From: Fibrobacterota bacterium
Lineage (GTDB): Bacteria > Fibrobacterota > Chitinivibrionia > Chitinivibrionales > Chitinispirillaceae
Length of the DNA stretch: 64,000 nucleotides
Assembly: GCA_023412475.1 (NCBI GenBank)
Contig: JAEYNR010000057.1
Coordinates: 9,762 to 73,761, forward strand
Reading direction: 5' to 3'
The notes beneath the pieces were generated by a model. It searched no databases. It was not told the DNA's origin and saw nothing but the letters and a program-made list of their open reading frames with translations. Numbering within the stretch: position 1 is the stretch's first letter; each line of letters begins with the position of its first letter. Positions 51,992 to 61,951 of this stretch are shown here, in pieces. The translations under genes were made by a program, and so were the position numbers.

Positions 51992-52966
51992 ATGCAGCTT
52001 GATATTAAAAACATCTCCGCATCTTTTCTTCTAAGGGGCTCTGTTGTACATGCAGTCAGAGATGTATCGCTGAATATTTCTGATGGCGAAACTGTGGGAA
52101 TAGTCGGTGAATCCGGTTCCGGCAAAACGGTTCTTTCGCTCTCGCTCCTGCGACTTGTGCCCACTCCCCCTGCAGTGGTGAAAGGAAATGCATTATTTGG
52201 TTCTCTTGATCTTATAAACTGTCCAGATCGCGACATAAGATCGATAAGAGGAAACCGTATCAGCATGATTTTTCAGGATCCATTAAGCTCTTTTAATCCA
52301 TACCTGCGTCTCTCAGATCAATTGACAGAACCTCTTCTCTGTCATCAGAACATCACCCGCAAAGAAGCTCTTGACATCTCGATCAATATGCTCTCTGAGA
52401 CCGGCATAACAGAACCTCAGAAAAAGATTCATTGCTATCCACATCAGTTCTCAGGAGGAATGCTTCAGCGGGCAATGATCGCCATGGCCCTGGTCACCAA
52501 ACCAGGGATACTTATTGCCGATGAACCCACAACAGCACTTGATGTCACCACTCAGGCACAGATCCTCAGCCTCCTCAAAGCTCTTCAACAGCAATATTCA
52601 ATGTCTATTATCTTCATTACTCACAATCTCGGAATCGTGGCAGGGTTCTGCGACAAGGTTCATGTAATGTACGCAGGAATGATTCTGGAATCTGCAGATA
52701 CAGTATCACTTTTTAAAAACACTGCACACCCATATACTAAAGCTCTGATCCGCAGTGTCCCTTCACTTCATTGTACCGCTGAGAAGCTTTATGTTATCGG
52801 AGGTCCTCCATACGATCCATCACAACCGATAAAAGGTTGTCCATTTGCTCCCAGATGCGAATTTGGAGTGGCGCAATGTTTCCAAGAGAAGATGGAGCTT
52901 ACAGAAGTTACTCCGGAACACTTTACCTGTTGTGCCAGAATCAAAAAAGGAGAGATCTCCTTATGA
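51992..52966 (+). CDS. oppD: Oligopeptide ABC transporter ATPase OppD
   Basis: 324-residue ATPase. Walker A GESGSGKTVLSL, signature SGGMLQRAMIAMAL, Walker B ILIADEPTTALDV, H-loop ITHNLG, and the Cys-rich C-terminal tail (CPFAPRCEFGVAQC) found in OppD/DppD proteins, which can hold a 4Fe-4S cluster in relatives. Its stop overlaps the oppF start. Confidence 0.93.
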   Translation: MQLDIKNISASFLLRGSVVHAVRDVSLNISDGETVGIVGESGSGKTVLSLSLLRLVPTPPAVVKGNALFGSLDLINCPDRDIRSIRGNRISMIFQDPLSSFNPYLRLSDQLTEPLLCHQNITRKEALDISINMLSETGITEPQKKIHCYPHQFSGGMLQRAMIAMALVTKPGILIADEPTTALDVTTQAQILSLLKALQQQYSMSIIFITHNLGIVAGFCDKVHVMYAGMILESADTVSLFKNTAHPYTKALIRSVPSLHCTAEKLYVIGGPPYDPSQPIKGCPFAPRCEFGVAQCFQEKMELTEVTPEHFTCCARIKKGEISL

Positions 52967-53916
52967 ACAGTGATAATCTTCTGAAAATAAAGGATCTCTC
53001 AGTTATTTTTGGTGAGAGTAATCGTAAAAAAAAGGGTAACAAAGCAGTTAATAATGTTAGTTTCACTCTTAAAAAAGGTGAAACCCTGGGACTGGTTGGT
53101 GAATCCGGATGCGGGAAAACTACTCTTGGAAGAACCATAATCCGGTTGCAGAAAGAAAACAGCGGAAATGTTTTTCTCAATGGTGTTGACCTCTGCAGCC
53201 TTGGTCCGGCCCGGCTCAGGCCTTTGCGCAGACAGATGCAGATGATCTTTCAGAATCCTTACTCATCGCTTAATCCCAGGATGACAGCACTGGAGATAAT
53301 AGCAGAACCTTTTGCCGTGAAACTTTCCAGAGAACAGAAAATCGAGCGTGTCAGAAAACTGATGGTGCAAAGCGGACTTGATCCGGAAATGATGCGTAAG
53401 TTTCCTCATGAGTTTTCTGGAGGGCAGCGCCAGCGTATAGCCATAGCCAGAGCAGTTGCTGCAGACCCGACACTTATTATTGCTGATGAACCGGTTTCAT
53501 CGCTGGATGTTTCTGTTCAGGCTCAGATCTTAAATGTACTAAAAAGCCTCAGAGACTCTCTTTCTTTAACCATGCTGTTTATCTCTCATGATCTTTCGGT
53601 GGTAAGATACATTTCTCAGAGAGTTGCAGTTATGTACCGTGGAGCAATTGTTGAGATCGGAAAGACCGAAGATCTCTTTAGTAATCCCTGTCACCCCTAT
53701 ACCAGAGCATTACTTAATGCGGTGCCGGTGATTGATCCGGAAAAAAAGATTTACCAGTTTAAATCGGTACAGGTAAGCGATTGGAATTCTTTAGAGAATT
53801 GCGGATGTCCTTTTTTCAACCGGTGTTTGAGATGTAAAGATGAGTGCAGATTAGAAGTTCCGAAACTATGCCCTTGTGATGAAGAGGGACATTATTGTGC
53901 GTGTGTGAATATTTGA
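52963..53916 (+). CDS. oppF: Oligopeptide ABC transporter ATPase OppF
   Basis: 317-residue second ATPase. Walker A GESGCGKTTLGR, signature FSGGQRQRIAIARA, Walker B IIADEPVSSLDV, H-loop ISHDLS, and a Cys-rich tail (CPFFNRCLRCKDEC). The start is ATG 52963, overlapping the oppD stop; longer in-frame sequence upstream lies within oppD. Last gene of a complete oppABCDF operon. Confidence 0.93.
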   Translation: MNSDNLLKIKDLSVIFGESNRKKKGNKAVNNVSFTLKKGETLGLVGESGCGKTTLGRTIIRLQKENSGNVFLNGVDLCSLGPARLRPLRRQMQMIFQNPYSSLNPRMTALEIIAEPFAVKLSREQKIERVRKLMVQSGLDPEMMRKFPHEFSGGQRQRIAIARAVAADPTLIIADEPVSSLDVSVQAQILNVLKSLRDSLSLTMLFISHDLSVVRYISQRVAVMYRGAIVEIGKTEDLFSNPCHPYTRALLNAVPVIDPEKKIYQFKSVQVSDWNSLENCGCPFFNRCLRCKDECRLEVPKLCPCDEEGHYCACVNI

Positions 53917-55249
53917 CAGTTCCTTTTGTTGTTTTAAATGCCGAAGGCCTTTCGAAGACTTAATAATCAACTATCGATAAACCAGAAAAAACGTTTCATC
54001 AATCTTTGATGTTGTTGTCCTTTTTTCTACGCTTCCCACGTCTTTCACATATATATATGCAGCACAACACTCCCATTGCTCACTGACAAGTAGAGAGCAT
54101 TTATAGCCAGCCTTTCCTGCCTAACGCTTATTGAGAAAAAACCCTCCACAGATCCGGCAAAACCTTCAAAAAGCCAGACTTTCAAGGTTGGCTGTACCTC
54201 TAATCGTCGATTAAGCCGTCAAAATCATGCCGGTAAAAGTCAAAAATCCGACCACAGTATTTAAAAAAAAGCAACAAGCGAATCAGTTTTCGACATCAGC
54301 GGCCTGAAACCATTAAGAAAAGCTTTTTTTGATAAGCCAAACCCATTTAATGAAGCTATGTGTGAAAAAGCATCCTCTGGAGCAGAATACTGGGTTGCTC
54401 ATTCGGGATTTTTATATACTTAATGATAAAAATGTTACCTTTAAACCAATTCCGAAATGCTTCAGTTCATTTTTAATTAGACGAATGAGAATGAAAAATC
54501 GGCTGATTTGAATTTTTTAAATACTGAATGGGCTTTTTGCTTTATTGAATCGGAATAAAAATTCCTTTGATTTCATTTTTTCGCACTTTAAAATGTTTTT
54601 TTGCTTTACTGAATCGGAAAAAAACCAATTCTGAAACGATTTTTTTTATTGCTTTGCAGGAATTTGCTATACTGAATCGGAAAAAATGAACTTTGAAGGC
54701 ACCATTTTTTTATTGCTTCGTGATAATTTAACATACTAAAGTAAAGAAATAGTCCTTTAAAGCCATTTTTTTTTATGCTAATGTTAATTTTTTACAATGC
54801 TGATCGTTAAAATCAGGGCTTTGAAGAGATATATTTGCATGCATACGACAACTTTTTCGAGGCTGAGTATCAAAGAGCGAGCCTTTGAAGGAGTTTATTT
54901 TCAAACTCAGGACGTTTTTTCTAAGCCAAATTGATAAAAACAGCCTTTTCAAATTCTTTTTTTTATACTGTTCATGAGAATTGTTCCGATTTCCATTTTC
55001 GAATCATTTGTACCCGGTTTTATTGCTTACATTAAACTGAATACAATTTGTCAGAGCGGCTAATACTTTCCGGTTTAATAAGGCGTCCGCTCAAATCAAC
55101 AATGTGAAGATCAATAGCGGGTTTCCGGTATACTATGAGTATTTCCATTTCAACTGTAGCTACACCTGAAATTAACTATTTGATTAAACTTATTGCCTAA
55201 GCCGTCCGATTAAAACTATATTTATGCTAAGACGCAAAAAAGGACAGGT
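53917..55249. other. Long gene-free region between opp and export operons
   Basis: 1.3 kb with no convincing gene on either strand; the only ORF of note (54329-54511) lacks a ribosome site and family resemblance. The right half is strongly T/A-rich and contains a degenerate tandem repeat. The last 200 bases carry the promoter of the TetR-export operon. Possibly a decayed locus. Confidence 0.6.
54515..54780. repeat. Degenerate tandem repeat, period about 64 bp
   Basis: The core TGAATCGGAA recurs at 54547, 54611 and 54674 (as GAATCGGA), with a decayed copy near 54738; spacings are 64, 63 and about 64. Each unit has TTGCTTTACTGAATCGGAAA, then AATTCT/CTTTGAA, then a T7-9 run. Boundaries are approximate. 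No protein is encoded through the array. Confidence 0.65.
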
Positions 55250-55888
55250 ATGAAAAAGAACTTAAGTGTAAAAAATGATACTGCTTCTACTGAGCAAAAA
55301 ATTAAAGAGACTGCTCGAAAGCTTTTCACCAGCAAAGGCTTTTCTGCAGTCACCACAAGGGACATTGCAATTGAAGCGGGTATAAATCAGGCACTGCTTC
55401 ATTATTATTTCCGTAGTAAAGAAAAACTGTTTGAAATTGTGATGCTCGAAAATCTCAGCCTTTTTATTTCCGGAGTAGCTCCAGTCCTCAACAACAAACA
55501 GACCACTCTTGAACAAAAAATCGAAGGTCTTATCTGCACCTATATTGATAAATTATCACAAGAACCGGAACTGCCTCTTTTTATTGTAAATCAAATCAAG
55601 GCCAGTCCCGAAGATTTCATTAAAAAGCTTGGCATTGAACCATTAATCAAAAAATCATTCTTCCTAAAGCAAATTATGGCATCTGACTATCTAAAAAGAT
55701 TACAATCGCTTAACCCCCTGCATATTGCCATAAACATGGTCGGACTCATTGTAGCACCATTCATAATGGCTCCAATGATAAAGAAAATTGGGAAAATCGA
55801 TGATCAGCATTTCCTGGCACTGGTACAGGAGCGTAAAGCATTAATACCGTACTGGATTTTTGCAATGATTAAGAAGGGACCTGAATAA
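55250..55888 (+). CDS. TetR/AcrR-family transcriptional regulator
   Basis: 212-residue repressor. N-terminal TetR helix-turn-helix: TARKLFTSKGFSAVTTRDIA, then EAGINQALLHYYFRSKEKLF. The C-terminal ligand domain is divergent. ATG 55250 has GGACAGG upstream. It leads the export operon and so probably controls it in response to an exported compound, as in CecR-YbhGFSR of E. coli, which has the same gene order (regulator, adaptor, ATPase, two permeases). Confidence 0.9.
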   Translation: MKKNLSVKNDTASTEQKIKETARKLFTSKGFSAVTTRDIAIEAGINQALLHYYFRSKEKLFEIVMLENLSLFISGVAPVLNNKQTTLEQKIEGLICTYIDKLSQEPELPLFIVNQIKASPEDFIKKLGIEPLIKKSFFLKQIMASDYLKRLQSLNPLHIAINMVGLIVAPFIMAPMIKKIGKIDDQHFLALVQERKALIPYWIFAMIKKGPE

Positions 55889-55890
55889 AA

Positions 55891-57150
55891 ATGAAACGGA
55901 CTGTCATTCTAATCGTAAATGTATTATGCATTACTTCGCTGCCGCTATACTCTCAGCTCACTGTAGAGACATGTTGGAGAAAGGCTGCCGAGCACTCTCC
56001 TCTTTCTGCACAATTACCACTTTTTGAAGAAAATGAACGTCTGGATAATACAATTGCAAATTTTAGATATCTTCCTCAGACAGGTGTTTCTGCAAAGACT
56101 ACATCCCAAACAGAAGTGATGCAGCTTCCGCTTAATATACCCGGAATAGAAGAAACAAGAAAGTTCCAGTATACAGGTATGATTGAAGTAAACCAGATAA
56201 TATGGGATGGTGGTATCACACGCTCACAAAAAAAGATCACATCAGCATCTTCACAAGTCGATAAGAGTAAGCTTGCTGTAGAAATGTATGCCCTTAATGA
56301 GCGGATTAATAATTTGTTTTTCGGGATATTATTGACACAAGATCGGCTGAAACAGAACACGATCTTTCAGGATGAGCTCCAGACAAATTACCAGCGTTTC
56401 GTCTCCCTGATGCAGAATGGCTTAGCCAATCAGGCAGATATAGACCTTATCAAAGTTGAACAGTTAAAGGCCGGTCAACAAAGAATTGAACTGTCTTCAT
56501 CACTGTGCACCAATCGGGAGTTGCTCTCAGAAATGATTGGCGAACCAGTTACCGATAGTGTGATCCTTATAAAACCAGATTATAACAGCGTGATCACCAG
56601 TGACACCAGTATAAAGCGTCCGGAAATTGGCTTTTTTGATGCACAAAATGATTTGCTTTTAAATCAGAAGAGCTCACTTGTTTCTGGCGTTAGCCCAAAA
56701 GTAAGTCTTTTTGGTCAGGCTCTTCTGGGCCGTCCTGGTGTAAACCAGTTTGAAAATAAATTTTCTGACTGGCTGGTTGCGGGTGTAAGGCTGGGCTGGG
56801 ATCTGGGTGGATTTTATTCTTTAAAAAGCAATTTTACAAAAATCGATAATAATATCAAACTGGTTAAAAATCAGAAGGAGACATTTCTTTTTAACACTAA
56901 ACTCCAGACAATTCAGCAAAGGAATGTAATAGATAAATACCGGGAAATTATCAAAAGTGATGATAAAATCATTGCGCTTCGCAATAGCATAAAGAGAGCC
57001 TCCGAGGTCAGGGTGGAAAACGGAACAATAAGTGTTACTGATCTGATAAAAGATATCAATGCTGAAAATTTGGCTATTCAGGATAAATCGCTTCACGAAA
57101 TACAACTTCTGATATCGATATACAACCTTAAAAATACAATAAACAATTAG
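55891..57150 (+). CDS. TolC-family outer-membrane efflux protein
   Basis: 419-residue TolC-like protein. Signal peptide (VILIVNVLCITSLPLYSQ), then the family's coiled-coil repeat with ENERLDNTIANFRYLPQTG, QIIWDGGITRSQKKI and the second-half equivalent VRLGWDLGGFYSLKSNFTKID. Provides the outer-membrane channel of the exporter. It starts two bases after the tetR stop and ends 8 bases before the adaptor. Confidence 0.85.
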   Translation: MKRTVILIVNVLCITSLPLYSQLTVETCWRKAAEHSPLSAQLPLFEENERLDNTIANFRYLPQTGVSAKTTSQTEVMQLPLNIPGIEETRKFQYTGMIEVNQIIWDGGITRSQKKITSASSQVDKSKLAVEMYALNERINNLFFGILLTQDRLKQNTIFQDELQTNYQRFVSLMQNGLANQADIDLIKVEQLKAGQQRIELSSSLCTNRELLSEMIGEPVTDSVILIKPDYNSVITSDTSIKRPEIGFFDAQNDLLLNQKSSLVSGVSPKVSLFGQALLGRPGVNQFENKFSDWLVAGVRLGWDLGGFYSLKSNFTKIDNNIKLVKNQKETFLFNTKLQTIQQRNVIDKYREIIKSDDKIIALRNSIKRASEVRVENGTISVTDLIKDINAENLAIQDKSLHEIQLLISIYNLKNTINN

Positions 57151-57158
57151 GGGCGGTT

Positions 57159-58067
57159 ATGAAACGCTTGCGAAATGTTCTGATAGGATTTAGCTCGACT
57201 GTTCTTCTAATCTCATGCAATGGCAACAAAAATATTTTCGATGCTTCAGGAGTCTTTGAAGCAACCGAAGTAATTGTGTCATCAGAATGTTCCGGAAAAA
57301 TATTCAATTTTAATATCCAGGAAGGACAGGAAATTAAGGCTGGTGAAAAGGTCGGATTTGTTGACACAGTGCAGCTTTATCTGAAAAAGATGCAGTTGGT
57401 TGCAAATGTTAAAGCAGTACAGAGCAGACGGCCTGATATAAATACACAGATTGCCGCAATTACTGAGCAGATTTCATCAGCCACTGTTGAAAAAAACAGG
57501 ATTGAAAGCCTGCTTAAAGCTAATGCTGCAAATAAGAAGCAGCTTGATGATATCAATGCTAAAATCGCCCTGCTTAATAAGCAGCTCGAGGCTCAGAAAT
57601 CCACTCTCTCTATCACAAATAAAGGAATAAATGAGGAAAGCTCAGCACTTGAGATACAAATAGCCCAGGTTGAAGATCTGCTGCAGAAATGTCAGATTAT
57701 TAATCCAATTGAGGGTACAGTTCTGGCAAAATATGCGCAGCAGAGTGAAATAACCGCTCCAGGTAAAGCTCTTTATAAAATCGCAGATACAAAGAATATG
57801 ATTCTTCGCGCTTACATAACTTCCGGACAGTTAACACAACTTAAACCAGGTCAAAAGGTAAATGTCAAAGCGGATTATGGAGATAAAGGATATAAGGATT
57901 ATCCTGGAATTATATCCTGGATATCCAGCAAGTCTGAATTTACTCCTAAAACAATTCAGACACGTGATGAGCGGGCGAACCTGGTTTATGCAGTAAAAGT
58001 GGCTGTTCCTAATGATGGGTATATCAAAATCGGAATGTATGGCGGTTTAGAGATAGAGGCAAAATGA
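57159..58067 (+). CDS. HlyD-family periplasmic adaptor lipoprotein
   Basis: 302-residue membrane-fusion protein. Lipobox LISC with Cys20, so it is lipid-anchored. Barrel-sandwich halves (GVFEATEVIVSSECSGKI; KCQIINPIEGTVLAKYAQQS) surround a coiled-coil hairpin (residues about 85-175: EQISSATVEKNRIESLLKAN, AKIALLNKQLEAQKSTLS). Links the inner-membrane ABC complex to the TolC channel. Resembles YbhG. Its stop overlaps the first ATPase start. Confidence 0.88.
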   Translation: MKRLRNVLIGFSSTVLLISCNGNKNIFDASGVFEATEVIVSSECSGKIFNFNIQEGQEIKAGEKVGFVDTVQLYLKKMQLVANVKAVQSRRPDINTQIAAITEQISSATVEKNRIESLLKANAANKKQLDDINAKIALLNKQLEAQKSTLSITNKGINEESSALEIQIAQVEDLLQKCQIINPIEGTVLAKYAQQSEITAPGKALYKIADTKNMILRAYITSGQLTQLKPGQKVNVKADYGDKGYKDYPGIISWISSKSEFTPKTIQTRDERANLVYAVKVAVPNDGYIKIGMYGGLEIEAK

Positions 58068-58984
58068 AGGCTGTTGCTGCAAATTCACTGTGTAAATCAT
58101 ATGGAGATACTCACGCTGTAAAATCGGTAAGCTTTGAAGCGCAACGCGGTGAGATCTTCGGGATAATCGGTGCTGATGGAGCAGGGAAAACTACGCTGTT
58201 CCGGATGCTTGTGACATTACTTTTGCCCAACAGCGGTGCTGCGCAGGTTGATGGATATGATATTGTCAGTCAATTTGAGGATATTCGTAAGAGGATTGGA
58301 TATATGCCTGGTCGTTTTTCACTGTACCAGGACCTTACTATTGAAGAAAATCTAAGAATTTTTGCAACCGTTTTTGGCACCACAGTCAAAGATAACCATT
58401 ATTTGATAAAAGACATTTATCAGCATCTTGAACCTTTTAAAAAACGGCGTGCCGGAAAACTTTCCGGTGGAATGAAACAGAAGCTTGCGCTGTGTTGTGC
58501 ATTGATACATAAACCAACAGTACTTTTTCTTGACGAGCCGACCACTGGTGTTGACCCTGTGTCGCGAAAAGAGTTTTGGGAGATGCTGAAACGGCTTAAG
58601 AGCCAAGGGATTAGCATCCTGGTTTCAACCCCCTACATGGATGAAGCAGAAATGTGCGATCGGATAGCGTTTATGCAAAACGGTAAATTTATGGAAATTG
58701 AATCTCCAGCAAATATCATCCGTGGATTCGAAAAGACATTGTGGGCGGTGCGTGCAGACAGAATGTCACAGCTTCTGTCTGACTTGCGAAAGATACCAGC
58801 AATTAAAACATGCTTTGCTTTCGGAGACTCACATCATGTAACTGTTGATAAAACCAGATTATCTGAAAGTGACCTGCTTAAAGCATTACACAGTCTAGGT
58901 CACTCCGGAGTCGAAGTAACAGCAATAGAAGCAGGTATTGAGGATTGTTTTATGGATATTTCCAACAGGACTCCTTTACAATGA
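58064..58984 (+). CDS. ABC exporter ATPase, first of two
   Basis: 306-residue ABC ATPase of the drug/lipid ABC-2 export type. Walker A GADGAGKTTLF, signature LSGGMKQKLALC, Walker B VLFLDEPTTGVDP, H-loop region STPYMDEAE. The Q-loop region GYMPGRFSLYQDL is typical of YbhF. Overlaps both neighbours by 4 bases. In E. coli YbhF both ATPase halves are in one polypeptide; here they are separate genes. Confidence 0.9.
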   Translation: MKAVAANSLCKSYGDTHAVKSVSFEAQRGEIFGIIGADGAGKTTLFRMLVTLLLPNSGAAQVDGYDIVSQFEDIRKRIGYMPGRFSLYQDLTIEENLRIFATVFGTTVKDNHYLIKDIYQHLEPFKKRRAGKLSGGMKQKLALCCALIHKPTVLFLDEPTTGVDPVSRKEFWEMLKRLKSQGISILVSTPYMDEAEMCDRIAFMQNGKFMEIESPANIIRGFEKTLWAVRADRMSQLLSDLRKIPAIKTCFAFGDSHHVTVDKTRLSESDLLKALHSLGHSGVEVTAIEAGIEDCFMDISNRTPLQ

Positions 58985-59718
58985 ACGTAATCGATGTTAA
59001 TAATCTCACAAAATCATTCGGTAATTTCGTGGCCGTTGATCATATATCGTTCACAGTGTCTAAAGGTGAAATTTTCGGTTTTCTTGGAGCTAATGGAGCT
59101 GGAAAGACAACCGCGATGCGAATGCTTTGCGGATTGAGTAAACCTACTTCAGGAAAAGGTACTGTTGCATGTTACGATATAACCCGACAACCAGAAAAAG
59201 TCAAAGCTAATATTGGCTACATGAGCCAGAAGTTCTCTATGTACGAGGACCTCAAGGTATGGGAGAACATCAGGCTTTTTGCAGGCATATATGGCATACC
59301 TGAGAAAGAGATTGCTCCTCGCACAGAAGGTATGTTGAGAAATCTTGGTTTTGAAAAGGAAAGAGATGTGCTTGTTAAAGACCTGCCTCTTGGATGGAAG
59401 CAAAAGCTATCCTTTTCTGTTGCGATATTTCATGAACCATCAATTGTATTTCTGGATGAACCTACAGGCGGAGTTGATCCGTTAACCCGACGCCAGTTTT
59501 GGGAGTTAATATATCAGGCTTCTGATCGCGGTATTACCGTTTTTGTGACTACTCATTATATGGATGAAGCAGAATATTGTAACAGGGTGTCAATTATGGT
59601 TGATGGTAAAATTGAGGCCTTAGACACACCCGGAAACCTGAAAACTCAGTTTAGAGCTAAATCGATGGATGAGGTTTTTTTTCTCCTTGCACGAAAAGCA
59701 CTGCGAAAAACGGAGTAA
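58981..59718 (+). CDS. ABC exporter ATPase, second of two
   Basis: 245-residue ABC ATPase. Walker A GANGAGKTTAMR, Walker B VFLDEPTGGVDP, H-loop VTTHYMDEAE. The signature motif is degenerate (LPLGWKQKLSF in place of LSGGQ), which is characteristic of the second half of YbhF-type tandem ATPases. It probably pairs with the preceding ATPase as a heterodimer with one normal catalytic site. Start ATG 58981 overlaps the previous stop. Confidence 0.9.
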   Translation: MNVIDVNNLTKSFGNFVAVDHISFTVSKGEIFGFLGANGAGKTTAMRMLCGLSKPTSGKGTVACYDITRQPEKVKANIGYMSQKFSMYEDLKVWENIRLFAGIYGIPEKEIAPRTEGMLRNLGFEKERDVLVKDLPLGWKQKLSFSVAIFHEPSIVFLDEPTGGVDPLTRRQFWELIYQASDRGITVFVTTHYMDEAEYCNRVSIMVDGKIEALDTPGNLKTQFRAKSMDEVFFLLARKALRKTE

Positions 59719-59719
59719 T

Positions 59720-60826
59720 ATGAATCAATTCCTTATTTTCATCGAAAAAGAGTTTTATCACATCTTTCGTGATAAGCTCACACTATGGATACTGCTGGGT
59801 TTACCGGTGCTTATGCTTTCGCTTTTTGGCTTTGCTATAACCACTGAAGTAAAAAACACCAGGATGGCGATTTACGATCCTTCAAGAGATGCCGCTACTG
59901 AAGCAATAATCAATAAGCTGAGTGCAAATGAGTATTTCATTTTCAAACGGTTTCTCGACAGTCCCCAGGAAATAGAGACTGTTTTTAAAACCGGTGAGGT
60001 TGGCCTTGTAGTAGTGTTCAGTGAAAATTTCTACGAAAATATGCTTCATACCGGTGATGCTAAAGTGCAACTTATTACTGATGGTACCGATCCTAACACC
60101 GCAACCACACTGACTAACTATGCGACAAGCATAATAAAATCTTATCAGCAGGAGCTGCCAAATTCCAATAATGTTCCTTTTCAGATAATCCCTGTGATAA
60201 AGCTGCTTTACAATCCTCAGATGAAAGGGGCCTACAATTTTGTTCCAGGGGTTATGGGAATGATCCTTATGCTTATATGTGCAATGATGACCTCAATTTC
60301 GATTGCACGTGAAAAAGAAAAAGGAACCATGGAGGTATTGCTTGTATCACCGATGAAACCACTAACGGTCATACTTGCCAAGACAATTCCATATTTTACT
60401 TTATCACTGGTGAATTTAACAACAATATTGCTGATGTCAGTATTTGTGCTTAAAGTGCCGATTGTCGGAAGTCTGGCAGTACTGATCACCTTATCGATAG
60501 TGTTTATTTTTGTATGCCTTGCACTTGGTTTGTTAATATCGTCAATGGTGGATACACAATTAATAGCACTACTGATTTCAGGTGTGGTTTTGATGGCCCC
60601 TATAATGCTTCTTTCGGGTATGATTTTTCCAGTAGAAAATATGCCATCATTTTTGCAGATTCTCGCTAATGTGATCCCGGCACGATGGTATATAATGGCA
60701 AATAAGAAAGTCATGATAAAGGGTCTGGGTTTTGAGTCTATTCTCAAGGAGCTGATGATTCTCGGCAGTATGGCGGTGGTGCTTATATGGGTAAGTTTGA
60801 AAAAATTTAAAAACAGACTTGAATAG
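59720..60826 (+). CDS. ABC-2 type permease, first of two
   Basis: 368-residue ABC-2 permease (YbhS-like). Short cytoplasmic N-terminus with FIEKEFYHIFRDK, first helix LWILLGLPVLMLSLFGFAI, a large extracytoplasmic domain (EVKNTRMAIYDPSRD), then five helices with the family motif REKEKGTMEVLLVSPMKP. Start ATG 59720 is one base after the ATPase stop. Confidence 0.9.
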   Translation: MNQFLIFIEKEFYHIFRDKLTLWILLGLPVLMLSLFGFAITTEVKNTRMAIYDPSRDAATEAIINKLSANEYFIFKRFLDSPQEIETVFKTGEVGLVVVFSENFYENMLHTGDAKVQLITDGTDPNTATTLTNYATSIIKSYQQELPNSNNVPFQIIPVIKLLYNPQMKGAYNFVPGVMGMILMLICAMMTSISIAREKEKGTMEVLLVSPMKPLTVILAKTIPYFTLSLVNLTTILLMSVFVLKVPIVGSLAVLITLSIVFIFVCLALGLLISSMVDTQLIALLISGVVLMAPIMLLSGMIFPVENMPSFLQILANVIPARWYIMANKKVMIKGLGFESILKELMILGSMAVVLIWVSLKKFKNRLE

Positions 60827-60838
60827 TCAGAGGCAGTC

Positions 60839-61951
60839 ATGTTGAAATTTTTATTGGAAAAAGAGATAAAACAGATTCGCCGGAATAAATTTTTACCGAA
60901 ATTTGTTATAGCGCTGCCGTTTATGACGTTATTGTTTTTGCCTCTGGCTGCGAATTTCGAAGTTAAAAACATCACTCTCAGTATAGTAGATAACGATCAC
61001 AGTAACTATTCTACACGTCTTATTGAAAAAGTTGTTTCATCGGGATACTTTAAATTAACAGATGTTTCTTCAACCTACAGGGAGGCACTTCGTGCGGTAG
61101 AGTTAGACATTGCAGATATTATTCTGGAAATCCCAAACAACTTTGAAACTGACCTAGTTAATGAAAAAGCTGCCCGCGTAATGATGTCTGCAAACACGGT
61201 TAACGGAACCAAAGGCGGTCTTGGAAATTCTTTTCTATTAAGCACAATTAACGATTTCAGCAGTGACATTCGCTCAGAGTGGCTGCAGCCATCAGGAAGT
61301 TCTCAAACACCTTCATTTACCATACTCCCCCTTTTCCGGTATAATCCTTTGTTACGTTATCCGATTTTTATGATCCCGGCTATAATGGTTATGCTGATGG
61401 CGATGATATGCGGATTTTTACCTGCGCTAAATATTGTCAGTGAAAAAGAGATTGGCACAATAGAGCAGATCAATGTGACACCAATGAAACGCCTCACCTT
61501 TATTTTGGCTAAATTAATACCCTATTGGGTAATCGGATTTGTTGTACTGACAGTCTGTTTCGGGGTCGCTCTGATGGTATATGGCCTGATTCCGGCAGGA
61601 AATGTACTGACGATTTATCTCTTCGCTTCAATTTTTGTTCTTGCTTTTTCCGGTTTCGGCCTGACTATTTCTAACTTTGCCACGACTATTCAGCAGGCAA
61701 TGTTTCTAATGTTTTTCTTTGTAATGACATTTATTTTCATGAGTGGACTTTACACTCCAGTAGCAAACATGCCACAATGGGCTCAGGCTGTCAGTATCTT
61801 CAGCCCTCTGAAATATTTCATTGAGGTAATGAGGTCGGTTTATCTCAAAGGCAGTGGCTTTGGAGAGCTTACTGTGCAGTTTTACGCACTATGTGGTTTT
61901 GCACTTTTTTTCAATGCTCTGGCAATATTTACATACAAAAAGAGTGTTTAG
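60839..61951 (+). CDS. ABC-2 type permease, second of two
   Basis: 370-residue ABC-2 permease (YbhR-like), paralogue of the previous gene. FLLEKEIKQIRRNKFLPK, first helix, extracytoplasmic domain, then SEKEIGTIEQINVTPMKRL and four further helices. Completes a six-gene export operon: regulator, TolC, adaptor, two ATPases, two permeases counting the regulator as leader. The natural substrate is unknown; toxic small molecules or lipids are likely. Confidence 0.9.
   Translation: MLKFLLEKEIKQIRRNKFLPKFVIALPFMTLLFLPLAANFEVKNITLSIVDNDHSNYSTRLIEKVVSSGYFKLTDVSSTYREALRAVELDIADIILEIPNNFETDLVNEKAARVMMSANTVNGTKGGLGNSFLLSTINDFSSDIRSEWLQPSGSSQTPSFTILPLFRYNPLLRYPIFMIPAIMVMLMAMICGFLPALNIVSEKEIGTIEQINVTPMKRLTFILAKLIPYWVIGFVVLTVCFGVALMVYGLIPAGNVLTIYLFASIFVLAFSGFGLTISNFATTIQQAMFLMFFFVMTFIFMSGLYTPVANMPQWAQAVSIFSPLKYFIEVMRSVYLKGSGFGELTVQFYALCGFALFFNALAIFTYKKSV

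Noticed and set aside
54329..54511. 60-codon ORF in the gene-free stretch after opp
   Set aside because: No ribosome site, no family, AT-rich random-looking composition.
54515..54780. CRISPR array
   Set aside because: The repeated unit is diverged, the units are contiguous without unique spacers, and no cas genes are in the window.
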